A DNA stretch of 64,000 nt from Bacteroidota bacterium (GTDB lineage Bacteria > Bacteroidota > Ignavibacteria > UBA10030 > UBA6906), in contig JAUQWO010000003.1 of NCBI GenBank assembly GCA_030835135.1, positions 1 to 64,000 on the forward strand. Reading direction: 5' to 3'. The translations under genes and the position numbers were made by a program. Below, piece after piece: positions 1-9,207 of the stretch (positions are counted from its first letter, which is position 1; each line of letters starts with the position of its first letter). The notes under the pieces are model-generated. The model had not been told where the DNA came from. It made no database searches and was given only the letters and a program-made list of their open reading frames with translations.

Positions 1-153
1 CAGGACAGCGTCGGCAGAATCACCACTCTCCGAATACCCGACAATTTCATCCACACCCATAGCTGGACCGAGAACAAGGACCTCAATGAGGAGCTTACGC
101 GCAGCCTCACAGGTCCCATCGCCAATACCTCCCCGGTGAACAGCCATGGTTGA
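1..153 (+). CDS. C-terminal fragment of an unidentified protein (truncated by window start)
   Basis: Frame 1 is open from base 1 to TGA at 151-153 (…QDSVGRITTLRIPDNFIHTHSWTENKDLNEELTRSLTGPIANTSPVNSHG*) and overlaps the start of the next gene by 8 bp. Confidence 0.5.
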   Translation, partial: QDSVGRITTLRIPDNFIHTHSWTENKDLNEELTRSLTGPIANTSPVNSHG

Positions 154-2224
154 TTGGGAGGCTTTTCAACCAGCGGCCCTCACGGTCATGCTGGGCGGAT
201 ATGCGCTGGGAGGGGTGGTCCCGGCGATTCTGGGCATCCTGTGGAGAAATCGCACGAAACCCGGAGGATCCCTCACCGGGGCAGTCAAGAACATCGGATT
301 CGGTCTGGCGCTGGCTGCGGCGCTTGCCGGATGTCTCCTCTCTCTCTCGATCCTCATTTCCGGTACACCGCTCCACATGGAGTTTCTCCCGACTGCCCAC
401 GTTGGGATGATGGGATTTCATGCCGACACACTGTCGGCACTCTTCATTGGAGCTATTTCACTCCTCGGCGCAGCCGCTGCATGCTTCTCTCTCGGATATG
501 CCGCGGAGTTCCTCCTGCGCCGTAGTATGGTCCTGCTCGTGGTCCTGTACAATTTTTTCGTCCTCTCGATGATCGGGGTCCTGATCGCAGACCATGCCCT
601 CCTGTTCCTCTTTTTCTGGGAATGCATGTCGCTGACGACGTATTTCCTGATCACGTTTGAACATGAAGAGCATGCGGCACGCCGGGCGGGATTTCTCTAC
701 ATCGTCATGACCCACATCGGAACCGCCTTTCTTCTCGTCATGTTCCTCCTGCTCTATTCTACGGCAGGATCCTTCGCTTTCGAAGCATTCCGCATGGAGG
801 GAGCCCGGCTCCCCGCCTCCACACAATCCGTGGTCTTTCTCTGTGCCACCATCGGATTCGGCATCAAAGCGGGGATCATCCCCTTTCACATCTGGCTCCC
901 GGAGGCCCACCCCGCGGCACCAAGCAATGTCTCGGCAATGATGTCCGGCGTGATGATCAAGACGGGCATCTACGGGATGGTCAGGGTCTTCTTCGATTTC
1001 CTCGGACCCGTCATTCCCGGATGGTGGGGAGTTCTCATTCTTACGATCGCAGTGACGTCATCCGTGCTCGGCGTACTCTACGCGCTGATGGAGCACGACC
1101 TCAAACGCCTGCTGGCATTTCACAGCATTGAGAATATCGGGATCATTCTGATGGGAGTCGGTGCGGCGCTCCTGTTCGCCTCCTGGGGGAACAGACCGCT
1201 TGCCGTGATCGCGCTGATCGCGGGCCTCTACCATGTGCTGAATCACGCCATATTCAAAGGGCTCCTCTTTCTCGGTGCCGGCTCCGTTCTCCATGCCGCG
1301 CACACGCGGAACATTGAAGATCTCGGGGGACTGATCAAGAGGATGCCGTGGACCGCATTCTTCTTTCTCATCGGGGCGATCGCCATATCGGGACTTCCTC
1401 CGCTCAACGGCTTCATCAGCGAGTGGCTGACCTTTCAGGCCTTGTTGCTGGGATTCCACATCCCGGACCTTACCGTGAAGATCGTCATTCCACTCACGGT
1501 CGCGCTTCTCGCTCTTACAGGCGCTCTCGCCGCGGCCTGTTTCGTGAAGGCCTTCGGCATCACCTTTCTCGGACTTCCGCGATCAGGGCACGCAGACCGG
1601 GCAGGCGAATCATCGTTCACCATGCTCGCCGCCATGGGCTTCCTCGCCCTGCTGTGCATCTTCCTGGGAATTGCCCCGGGTCCCATTGTCTCAGTATTGA
1701 ATCCCCTTGCCAGCTCATTGCTGGAAGAGGCCTCCACCGGTCAGATCGTCATGCATGCGGGCACCGTGCTCATCCCCCGGAGCGCCTCCGCCAGCATTTC
1801 CCCGGCCGCGCTGACCGGATTGCTGGTCGTGATCGCTGCGATCCCCCTCGCGGGGATCTCCATCTTCGTTCTCAAGTCGCGCTCCCGCATTGCCCCCACC
1901 TGGGCGTGCGGACTGGAGAGGATCGACCCCAGGATGCAGTATACTGCGACGGGATTCAGCAAGCCCCTGCGCATCATCTTCTCGGATATCTTTCGTGCGA
2001 CGCATGAGGTCGGCATTTCCGAAGAGCCCTCTCCCTATTTCCGGCCGACCATCACGTATGAACTCAAGACCGAGTCCGTCTTCCTGAAATACCTCTACGA
2101 ACCGGTCTTCCGTAGCATCGTTTCCGCCGCGCGCATCATTCGCCGGATCCAGACCGGGCGTATCCAGACCTACCTGGCGTACATTTTCGTTACGCTCATC
2201 CTTCTCCTCCTCTTCGCCCGGTGA
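146..2224 (+). CDS. hyfB: Hydrogenase-4 subunit B-like / NuoL-M-N-type proton-conducting membrane subunit
   Basis: 692 aa polytopic ORF with antiporter-like motifs (FFWECMSLTTYFLITFEHE, GIKAGIIPFHIWLPEAHPAAPSNVSAMMSGVMIKTGIYG). Confidence 0.9.
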   Translation: MVDWEAFQPAALTVMLGGYALGGVVPAILGILWRNRTKPGGSLTGAVKNIGFGLALAAALAGCLLSLSILISGTPLHMEFLPTAHVGMMGFHADTLSALFIGAISLLGAAAACFSLGYAAEFLLRRSMVLLVVLYNFFVLSMIGVLIADHALLFLFFWECMSLTTYFLITFEHEEHAARRAGFLYIVMTHIGTAFLLVMFLLLYSTAGSFAFEAFRMEGARLPASTQSVVFLCATIGFGIKAGIIPFHIWLPEAHPAAPSNVSAMMSGVMIKTGIYGMVRVFFDFLGPVIPGWWGVLILTIAVTSSVLGVLYALMEHDLKRLLAFHSIENIGIILMGVGAALLFASWGNRPLAVIALIAGLYHVLNHAIFKGLLFLGAGSVLHAAHTRNIEDLGGLIKRMPWTAFFFLIGAIAISGLPPLNGFISEWLTFQALLLGFHIPDLTVKIVIPLTVALLALTGALAAACFVKAFGITFLGLPRSGHADRAGESSFTMLAAMGFLALLCIFLGIAPGPIVSVLNPLASSLLEEASTGQIVMHAGTVLIPRSASASISPAALTGLLVVIAAIPLAGISIFVLKSRSRIAPTWACGLERIDPRMQYTATGFSKPLRIIFSDIFRATHEVGISEEPSPYFRPTITYELKTESVFLKYLYEPVFRSIVSAARIIRRIQTGRIQTYLAYIFVTLILLLLFAR

Positions 2225-3177
2225 ATATGGCCACGATAATACTCCTGTCGTTCCTGTTCCAGATCATACTGGTGATCGCGCTCGCCCCGCTGGTCACCGG
2301 CATCATCCGAAAGACGAAGGCGCGGTTCCAGCACCGCCGGGGTGCGACCGTCCTTCAGCCGTACTACGATCTGGTAAAACTGATGAGGAAAGACGTCGTC
2401 GTCTCTTCCGTCGCCTCGTGGCTCTTCCATTGCACACCGTTTGTGGTCTTCAGCTCCATGGTCGTCATTTCCCTGCTCGTGCCGACCGTGGTGACCCCTG
2501 TGCCGCTGCACTGGGTCGGCGACATCATCGCTGTCATTTACCTCTTTGCCCTCGGACGGTTCTTCATGGCCCTCGTGGGACTTGATACCGCCAGTGCCTT
2601 CGGTGGACTTGGTTCGAGCCGTGAGATGTCCATCGCATCGATCGTCGAACCCGCGATGATGCTCGCGATCTTCACGGCCGCCGTGACCGCCGGCTCCACG
2701 GACCTGAGCGTCATCGTCGACCGGCTCTCCACCACCCCCGCGTCGATGCTGAACCCCTCTCATCTTCTGGCATTTGCGGGTCTCTTTGTCGTTTCCCTGG
2801 CAGAAACAGGGCGGATCCCGGTTGATAACCCGGCAACGCATCTCGAACTCACCATGATCCATGAAGCGATGATCCTGGAGTATTCGGGGCCATATCTTGC
2901 TCTCATCGAATGGGCCTCGCAGGTGAAACTGGTCATCTTTCTGGCGCTGATGGCCAACATGTTCTTCCCCCTCGGGATGGCCACCACATGGTCGCCATCG
3001 GCATTGGCCGTTGGCGCCGGGGCCTTCCTTCTCAAAGTCATCGGCCTCGCACTGATCGTCGCACTCGTGGAATCCACGAACGCCAAGCTTCGCCTGTTCC
3101 GCGTACCGGAACTGCTCGTGGTGGCATTCATCCTCTCCCTGCTGTCGTTGATCCTCTATTTCATCGTGGGAGCATGA
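2221..3177 (+). CDS. hyfC: Respiratory complex I subunit 1 / NuoH-HyfC-like membrane subunit
   Basis: 318 aa; RRGATVLQPYYDLVKLMRKD, GSSREMSIASIVEPAMM, HLELTMIHEAMILEYSGPYLAL are NuoH/HyfC-type motifs; 4-bp overlap with the preceding gene. Confidence 0.9.
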   Translation: MNMATIILLSFLFQIILVIALAPLVTGIIRKTKARFQHRRGATVLQPYYDLVKLMRKDVVVSSVASWLFHCTPFVVFSSMVVISLLVPTVVTPVPLHWVGDIIAVIYLFALGRFFMALVGLDTASAFGGLGSSREMSIASIVEPAMMLAIFTAAVTAGSTDLSVIVDRLSTTPASMLNPSHLLAFAGLFVVSLAETGRIPVDNPATHLELTMIHEAMILEYSGPYLALIEWASQVKLVIFLALMANMFFPLGMATTWSPSALAVGAGAFLLKVIGLALIVALVESTNAKLRLFRVPELLVVAFILSLLSLILYFIVGA

Positions 3178-3857
3178 CGATGATCCCCGTCCATCTGCCC
3201 CTGGTCGAGTTGCTCATCGACATTTTCGCTGCCTCCATCCTGGTCACGGCATTCCTCATCGTGTCCAGCAGGAGTCTCGTGTTCTACATCCGGCTGTTCG
3301 CCCTGCAGTCGCTCCTTCTGGGCATGGTCGCCCTGCTGGTGGTGATCGGATACGGCGAAACGCACATCCTCATCGCAGCAATTCTGACGATCGCGATCAA
3401 GGCGATCGCCATTCCGGTCGTCCTCACGCGTGTCATCGAACGCATTCACGTGCAGAAGGAGATCCGTTTCAGGATGAGTATCACCGCATCGCTCATGTTC
3501 TGCGGTGGCATTGTCATACTCGCAGACTCCGTCGCGCAGTCGATCCTCCGCTCTCCCCATGCAGAGGCATCCGCGGTCACACGTGTCCTCTCCGTGTCCA
3601 TTGCGATGATGCTCATCGGACTTTTCATCATGATGACACGACAGAAGGCACTCACCCAGATCATCGGACTGTTGACCATGGAGAACGGCGTCTTCCTCTC
3701 GGGTCTCTCCATTACGTACGGCATGCCGCTGATCGTCGAGGTCGGCATCTTCTTTGACATCCTCGTCGCCGTCCTGATCCTGGGCGTCTTCGTGTTCCGC
3801 ATCAACAAAACGTTCGAATCGATCAGTATCGATTCGCTCAGGAGCCTTCGACATTGA
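3174..3857 (+). CDS. hyfE: Hydrogenase-4 subunit E-like membrane protein
   Basis: ATG at 3174 inside the longer ORF 2910..3857; small polytopic protein in the expected operon position with 4-bp coupling to hyfC. Confidence 0.8.
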   Translation: MTMIPVHLPLVELLIDIFAASILVTAFLIVSSRSLVFYIRLFALQSLLLGMVALLVVIGYGETHILIAAILTIAIKAIAIPVVLTRVIERIHVQKEIRFRMSITASLMFCGGIVILADSVAQSILRSPHAEASAVTRVLSVSIAMMLIGLFIMMTRQKALTQIIGLLTMENGVFLSGLSITYGMPLIVEVGIFFDILVAVLILGVFVFRINKTFESISIDSLRSLRH

Positions 3858-5326
3858 GCACGATCATCCTGGGCCTGCTCCTGGGTCTGCCGGTGGCAGG
3901 AACCCTTCTCTGTGCGGTCCTGCACCAGCGAAGAATTCTGGAGACCGTCACGGTGTCGGTCGGCGGCCTGACCTTCCTTTCTGCGCTCTGGCTCGTTGCG
4001 GAAGTCATGCAGGGGACCACGATCAGTTCCTCGGAAGGCTGGTTATATGCTGATGCGTTGTCGGCGTACATCATCATCATCATCTCCGGCAGCGCGCTGG
4101 TGGTTGCGCTCTATTCCACCGGATATCTGCGCCGCCAGATCCGTGATGGGAAGGTCAGCGACCGCCAGTTGTGGCTCTACTACCTCCTGCTCAACGCGTT
4201 CCTCTGTACCATGATGGTAGTGCTGCTCTCCAACAATCTTGGTTTCCTGTGGATCGGATCCGAAGCGACCACCCTGGCGACGGCATTCCTCGTGGCCTTC
4301 TATGAACGGGAGCGATCGATCGAAGCGGCATGGAAGTACGTGATCATCTGCTCGGTCGGCATCGGCTTTGCCTTGTTCGGGATCATTCTGACCTACTATT
4401 CCGCCCTCCACGTGGTTCCGGGTTCCGGGAACGCCCTGAACTGGTCATCGCTCATGCTGGTCGCGAAGGACCTTGACCCTGCCGTGCTCAAACTCGCGTT
4501 CATCTTCATCCTCGTTGGGTTCGGGACGAAGGCCGGGCTGGCACCCCTGCATACATGGAAGCCCGACGCGTACGGCGAGGCACCGACACCGATCAGTGCC
4601 CTGATGGCCGCCGGACTTGTCAATGTCGCTCTCTACTCGCTCATGCGGTTCTATGTCCTGGTGAATACTGCTGTGGGTGGCACCTATGCACCAACCCTCT
4701 TCATGGTGTTCGGCCTCGTTTCCATGGGCATCGCTCTGCCGTTCATCCTGTTGCAGAAGGACTTCAAGAGAATGCTGGCGTATTCCAGCGTGGAGCATGT
4801 TGGCATCATCGTGTTTGCCATCGGCATCGGGACCCCGCTGGCCTATTTCGGTGCACTCCTGCATCTTCTCAACAATGCCCTCGCCAAGATGGTCCTCTTC
4901 CTGACGGCCGGCAACGTGCGCCTCGCGTACGGGTCACGACTGATGCGCAGAGTGACCGGGGCGATCAAGGTGATTCCCGTTTCGGCATCGTTCCTCATCG
5001 TCGGGGTCTTTGCCCTTACGGGATGGCCGCCGTTCGGCGTGTTCATCAGCGAATTCACGATCGTCACGGCCGGAATCGACCGTGGCTATGTGGTCCCGGT
5101 GATCTTCTTCATCGCCATTATCGCAGCCGTGTTTGTCGGGTTCATCTACTACACCTCGCGGATGGTGTTCGGTGAGCCCAACGTCCCTGTCACCGGCGGC
5201 GAGGCTGAACCGCTTGCATTGTGGGTGCTCGGACTCCTGCTCGCGGCACTGCTCCTGCTCGGGGTCTATCTGCCCCCTCCGCTCGAGCAGGTCATCGAGA
5301 ATGCGGCCCGGGTACTGAAGGGTTGA
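3854..5326 (+). CDS. hyfF: Hydrogenase-4 subunit F-like / NuoL-M-N-type membrane subunit
   Basis: 490 aa; LGFLWIGSEATTLATAFLVAFY, FGTKAGLAPLHTWKPDAYGEAPTPISALMAAGLVNVALY; TTG start overlapping the hyfE stop. Confidence 0.88.
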   Translation: MSTIILGLLLGLPVAGTLLCAVLHQRRILETVTVSVGGLTFLSALWLVAEVMQGTTISSSEGWLYADALSAYIIIIISGSALVVALYSTGYLRRQIRDGKVSDRQLWLYYLLLNAFLCTMMVVLLSNNLGFLWIGSEATTLATAFLVAFYERERSIEAAWKYVIICSVGIGFALFGIILTYYSALHVVPGSGNALNWSSLMLVAKDLDPAVLKLAFIFILVGFGTKAGLAPLHTWKPDAYGEAPTPISALMAAGLVNVALYSLMRFYVLVNTAVGGTYAPTLFMVFGLVSMGIALPFILLQKDFKRMLAYSSVEHVGIIVFAIGIGTPLAYFGALLHLLNNALAKMVLFLTAGNVRLAYGSRLMRRVTGAIKVIPVSASFLIVGVFALTGWPPFGVFISEFTIVTAGIDRGYVVPVIFFIAIIAAVFVGFIYYTSRMVFGEPNVPVTGGEAEPLALWVLGLLLAALLLLGVYLPPPLEQVIENAARVLKG

Positions 5327-5331
5327 CGGGA

Positions 5332-6927
5332 ATGACCACCAAACAAGAGTATATGGCGTTGCTCGAAAAGTCGCTGGGAGACCGTCTGACCATTCGCGAG
5401 GCTCCGGCACCGAACGAGCTGTACCTCTCGCTGCATGAAGGGGCCCTGGCCTTAGTTCCGGAGACCTGTTCCCTGCTCACCCGATCACTCAAGGCGCACT
5501 TCACAACGCTCGCTGCCAACGATGAACGGATGCTGAATGGCAGGTTCTCTCTGTACTACATCTTCTCGGTCCCCCCGGCCGATCTCTTTCTGATCCTTCA
5601 GGTGCCGGTGGACCCCCGCCATATGGAAGTGCCTTCGATCAGTCATATCATCGAAGGCGCGAATTGGTTCGAACGTGAGGTGAAGGACTGCTTCGGGATC
5701 ATTGCCTTCCCGAACATCTACAAACTGGCATCACATCCTGACTGGCCCGAGGATATGCATGTGATGCTGAAGGATGTCGACCCCGGACAGTCTGTTCCAC
5801 GTGTGAAGGGGAGGTTTGACTTCAAAGAGGTCGAAGGTGAAGGAGTATTCGAGATCCCTGTCGGACCTGTCCATGCAGGCATCATCGAACCGGGACATTT
5901 CCGTTTCAGCGTTGCCGGGGAACCCATCATCAGTCTTGCACTCCAGCTTTTCTACACGCATAAGGGAACCGAGAAGATCGCGGAAGGCAGGTCTCCCCGA
6001 CACGCTGTCTTCCTTGCGGAAAGCATCTCCGGCGACTCGTCCTTCGGGCATGCCATTGCGTTCTGCCACGCCATCGAACGGCTGAGCGGTTTCGACCCCC
6101 CGCCCCGGGCCATCGTGATCCGAACCATGCTGCTTGAGCTGGAGCGATTGTGTAACCACATCAGCGATATCGGGGCCATTCTGATGGACGTCGGGTTCTC
6201 CGTCGGCGCCGCGACCGCATTCGAACTCAAGGAACAGTTCCTCGCTCTCAACGAGATCCTGACGGGGAGCAGACTCCTCCGCGGTGTCGCTGCCATCGGT
6301 GGCGTCAGGAGGGATCCGGAGAATGGTCCGTCTCGCCACGAGGCACTGCGCAAGACGCTCGAGCACGGAAAGCGGTCCTTTGAGGATCTCGTGAGTCTGA
6401 TCATGACGAGCTCTTCGGTCATGGACCGCCTGGAAACGACGGGGGTTCTGAGCCCTCTGGACGCATATCGCCTGGGCATCACCGGTATCGCGGGGAGAGC
6501 CTCCGGCATCGACCGGGACTACAGACGCGACCACCCACACTGTGCATATCCGGAGAGCCATGTCCACGTCGCGACGCGCACGGAAGGAGATGTTCTTGCC
6601 CGGGTCCGCATCCGCATCGACGAGATCCGCGATGCCTTTGCGCTGGTGGAGGATCTGCAGGGACGGCACGCGGGCCAGCCGATTCTCGCACAGGTCACAC
6701 CCGTTCCTCCCGGACGCTCTGCTCTCGGATATGTGGAGGGCTGGCGCGGAGAGATCATCCACTGGGTCATGACCGACAAGACCGGCAACATATTCCGCTG
6801 GAAGATCACCGATCCATCGTTCCATAATTGGCGGGCACTCACGCTCGCAGTGAGAAATAACATTGTACCGGATTTCCCCGTGATCAATAAGAGCTTCAAT
6901 CTGTCGTATTCCGGGAATGACCGGTAA
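5332..6927 (+). CDS. HyfG-like fused NuoC+NuoD subunit lacking the [NiFe]-ligand Cys motifs (Ehr-like large subunit)
   Basis: ATG at 5332 inside ORF 5221..6927 (MTTKQEYMALLEKSLG…). Contains GPVHAGIIEPGHFRFSVAGE (NuoD/HyfG), but the L1 position reads AESISGDSSFGH and the C-terminal L2 position reads SFNLSYSGNDR. Confidence 0.88.
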   Translation: MTTKQEYMALLEKSLGDRLTIREAPAPNELYLSLHEGALALVPETCSLLTRSLKAHFTTLAANDERMLNGRFSLYYIFSVPPADLFLILQVPVDPRHMEVPSISHIIEGANWFEREVKDCFGIIAFPNIYKLASHPDWPEDMHVMLKDVDPGQSVPRVKGRFDFKEVEGEGVFEIPVGPVHAGIIEPGHFRFSVAGEPIISLALQLFYTHKGTEKIAEGRSPRHAVFLAESISGDSSFGHAIAFCHAIERLSGFDPPPRAIVIRTMLLELERLCNHISDIGAILMDVGFSVGAATAFELKEQFLALNEILTGSRLLRGVAAIGGVRRDPENGPSRHEALRKTLEHGKRSFEDLVSLIMTSSSVMDRLETTGVLSPLDAYRLGITGIAGRASGIDRDYRRDHPHCAYPESHVHVATRTEGDVLARVRIRIDEIRDAFALVEDLQGRHAGQPILAQVTPVPPGRSALGYVEGWRGEIIHWVMTDKTGNIFRWKITDPSFHNWRALTLAVRNNIVPDFPVINKSFNLSYSGNDR

Positions 6928-6938
6928 GACCTGTTTCG

Positions 6939-9140
6939 GTGCACATCATATCGTATGAGAGGGAGGACAGCAGCGCAATGAGAACAGTTGTTCGAAAGCT
7001 CGATCCACGACACATGGATCTCGCGGCATACTTCCGCGAATTCAATTTCCCGGAGCTCTCCCGCTTTTCCCTGACACACATCAAGGGCGACCTTATCGGC
7101 GGCCTGACGGCGGCGATCGTCGCTCTCCCCCTCGCGCTGGGGTTTGGTTTGCTTGCATTCAACGGTGACCCGCGGGGAGCCGTTGCGGGTCTGTACGGTG
7201 CCATTTTTACCGGTATCCTCGCGTCCCTGTTCGGCGGAACCCAGCAGCAGATCACCGGCCCGACCGGGGGAATGACCGTCATTCTGACCTCCGTGTATAT
7301 CGAATACGGTGGCCCGGAGGCTCTTCTCGCCGCATGCATTCTCGCGGGCGTTTTTCAATTCATCTATGGCCTTCTGAAGGTGGGCAAATACGTCCACCTG
7401 GTCCCGTATCCTGTCACGGTGGGTTTCACCAATGGCATCGCCATTCTCATTTTCCTCCAGCAATTCGGGACATTCAATACCGCACCGCTCATTGCCCTCG
7501 TCACGATGGGCACCATTTACCTCGTACCACGGATCAGCCGCTCACTCCCGAAAGCACTCATCGGATTGATCGCGGGATCGGTCGTCGCATACGCATTCTC
7601 TTCCCTCGATATCCTCCGGACCGTGTATGACCCGGCCGCGGGCGGACTCACGGTCGCCTCCGCGATCAGGGTGATCGGCGAGATCCCTTCGAATTTTCAA
7701 CTGCCGAATCTCCCTGGCATCACGTGGGAGACCTGGAGAAAACTCCTTCCCGCAGCGTTCACGATCTCGCTCCTCGGGTCCATCGAGACCCTCCTCGCGT
7801 CGGTCGTGGCCGACAATGCAACACACTCACGCCACAACAGCAACAGGGAACTGCTCGGTCAGGGCATCGGCAACTTTGTGGCCGGTATCTTCGGTGGCGT
7901 TGCGGGTACCGGTGCCATCGTGCGGACGATGGTCAATGTGCGTGCAGGGGGCATGACGCGTCTGTCAGGGATCATCCACGGTCTCGTTCTGGTCCTGGTC
8001 ATGCTCTTTCTCGGCCCGCTGGCCTCCGCCATCCCGCTCGCAGCCCTTGCTGGCGTCCTCATGATGACCGCCCTTGGCATGCTCGAGCTCGAACCGATCA
8101 AGTTGCTCCCCCGGACCCCCCTCCCGGATGCAGCGGTCATGGTGGCCACGATCCTGATCACGGTATTCACCGACCTGATCACCGCGGTCGAGGTCGGCAT
8201 GGTCATGGCATCGTTCCTCTTCGTCTATCGCATGAGTGAAATGGGCATGGACCACAAGCTCCTTGAGGAGGTGAAAGGCGTCGCGCTCGATGAGCCAACG
8301 CGCAAGCTCCTCAAGGAGAACAAGATCGTCATCTTCGACGTGGAAGGCCCCCTCTTCTTTGGTGCGGCCAAGAGCTTCGTGACCGCTCTCGAGAACAACT
8401 TCGACGTCAAGGTTGTCATCCTGGATATGGAGAACGTCCCGGTGATCGATACCACGGGCATCGTGGCCATCGAGAACATCGTTGAACGGTTGCACCACGA
8501 CAAAAAGCGCCTCCTGATCGTCGGTATGCGCGACAATGTAAGGAAGATCGTATACGACCTTGGCGTGACCCGGAAGATCGGCATCGGGAACTTCCTCAAT
8601 ACCACGGACGAGGCGATCCGGTATGCACTGGAGATCACGAAGGATGAGGTGGAACGGACGTATCTCGGTGGCTTCGTCTCCGAATCCCTGATCATGCTTG
8701 ATGTCAGCGTCGGGGACCGCAACGAGCTGCTCGGCAAAATGGTCGCGCAGGCGTACAACGCGGGGATCGTGAAGAACAAGGAGATCTTCATGGAGAATCT
8801 CCTGCAACGGGAGGATCTCACGCCCACGATCATCGGCAGAGGCGTTGCCGTTCCCCACGCGCACTCGGGCGACGCCGACGCCCATGTGGTTGTGGTCTTT
8901 GCCCGGCTGCGTGAACCGATCCGCTATAGCCAGGAGAACCCCGAACTCGTCCGGATGGTGTTCATGGTGGCGACGGGCACGAACGAACGCGAGTATCTCA
9001 ACGTCCTGCGCCTCATCGCGACCAATATCGGTCACGCGGGCGTACACAAGCGCCTCCTGGAAGCACACGATGTGCACGAGGTGCATCATCTTCTCTCGGA
9101 GTTGAAGACAACCCAACCCCTGACCGTGCAGAGCGAATGA
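6939..9140 (+). CDS. SulP-family anion transporter with STAS domain and C-terminal PTS EIIA (type 2) domain
   Basis: 733 aa; SulP core (GLTAAIVALPLALGFGLLA…GLYGAIFTGILASLFGGTQQQITGPTGGMTV), STAS (VKVVILDMENVPVIDTTGIVAIE), EIIA-like C-terminus (REDLTPTIIGRGVAVPHAHSG). Confidence 0.9.
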   Translation: MHIISYEREDSSAMRTVVRKLDPRHMDLAAYFREFNFPELSRFSLTHIKGDLIGGLTAAIVALPLALGFGLLAFNGDPRGAVAGLYGAIFTGILASLFGGTQQQITGPTGGMTVILTSVYIEYGGPEALLAACILAGVFQFIYGLLKVGKYVHLVPYPVTVGFTNGIAILIFLQQFGTFNTAPLIALVTMGTIYLVPRISRSLPKALIGLIAGSVVAYAFSSLDILRTVYDPAAGGLTVASAIRVIGEIPSNFQLPNLPGITWETWRKLLPAAFTISLLGSIETLLASVVADNATHSRHNSNRELLGQGIGNFVAGIFGGVAGTGAIVRTMVNVRAGGMTRLSGIIHGLVLVLVMLFLGPLASAIPLAALAGVLMMTALGMLELEPIKLLPRTPLPDAAVMVATILITVFTDLITAVEVGMVMASFLFVYRMSEMGMDHKLLEEVKGVALDEPTRKLLKENKIVIFDVEGPLFFGAAKSFVTALENNFDVKVVILDMENVPVIDTTGIVAIENIVERLHHDKKRLLIVGMRDNVRKIVYDLGVTRKIGIGNFLNTTDEAIRYALEITKDEVERTYLGGFVSESLIMLDVSVGDRNELLGKMVAQAYNAGIVKNKEIFMENLLQREDLTPTIIGRGVAVPHAHSGDADAHVVVVFARLREPIRYSQENPELVRMVFMVATGTNEREYLNVLRLIATNIGHAGVHKRLLEAHDVHEVHHLLSELKTTQPLTVQSE

Positions 9141-9207
9141 TCACCGTGCCAGCCCTCATGCAGACATCGGCTCGATATGCGCGCGGGAACCGCCCGGGAG
9201 GAGACTC

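Noticed and set aside
9141-9207. Regulatory RNA between SulP and the I-B subunit gene
   Set aside because: Only 67 bp, with an ordinary ribosome-binding site; no convincing structure.
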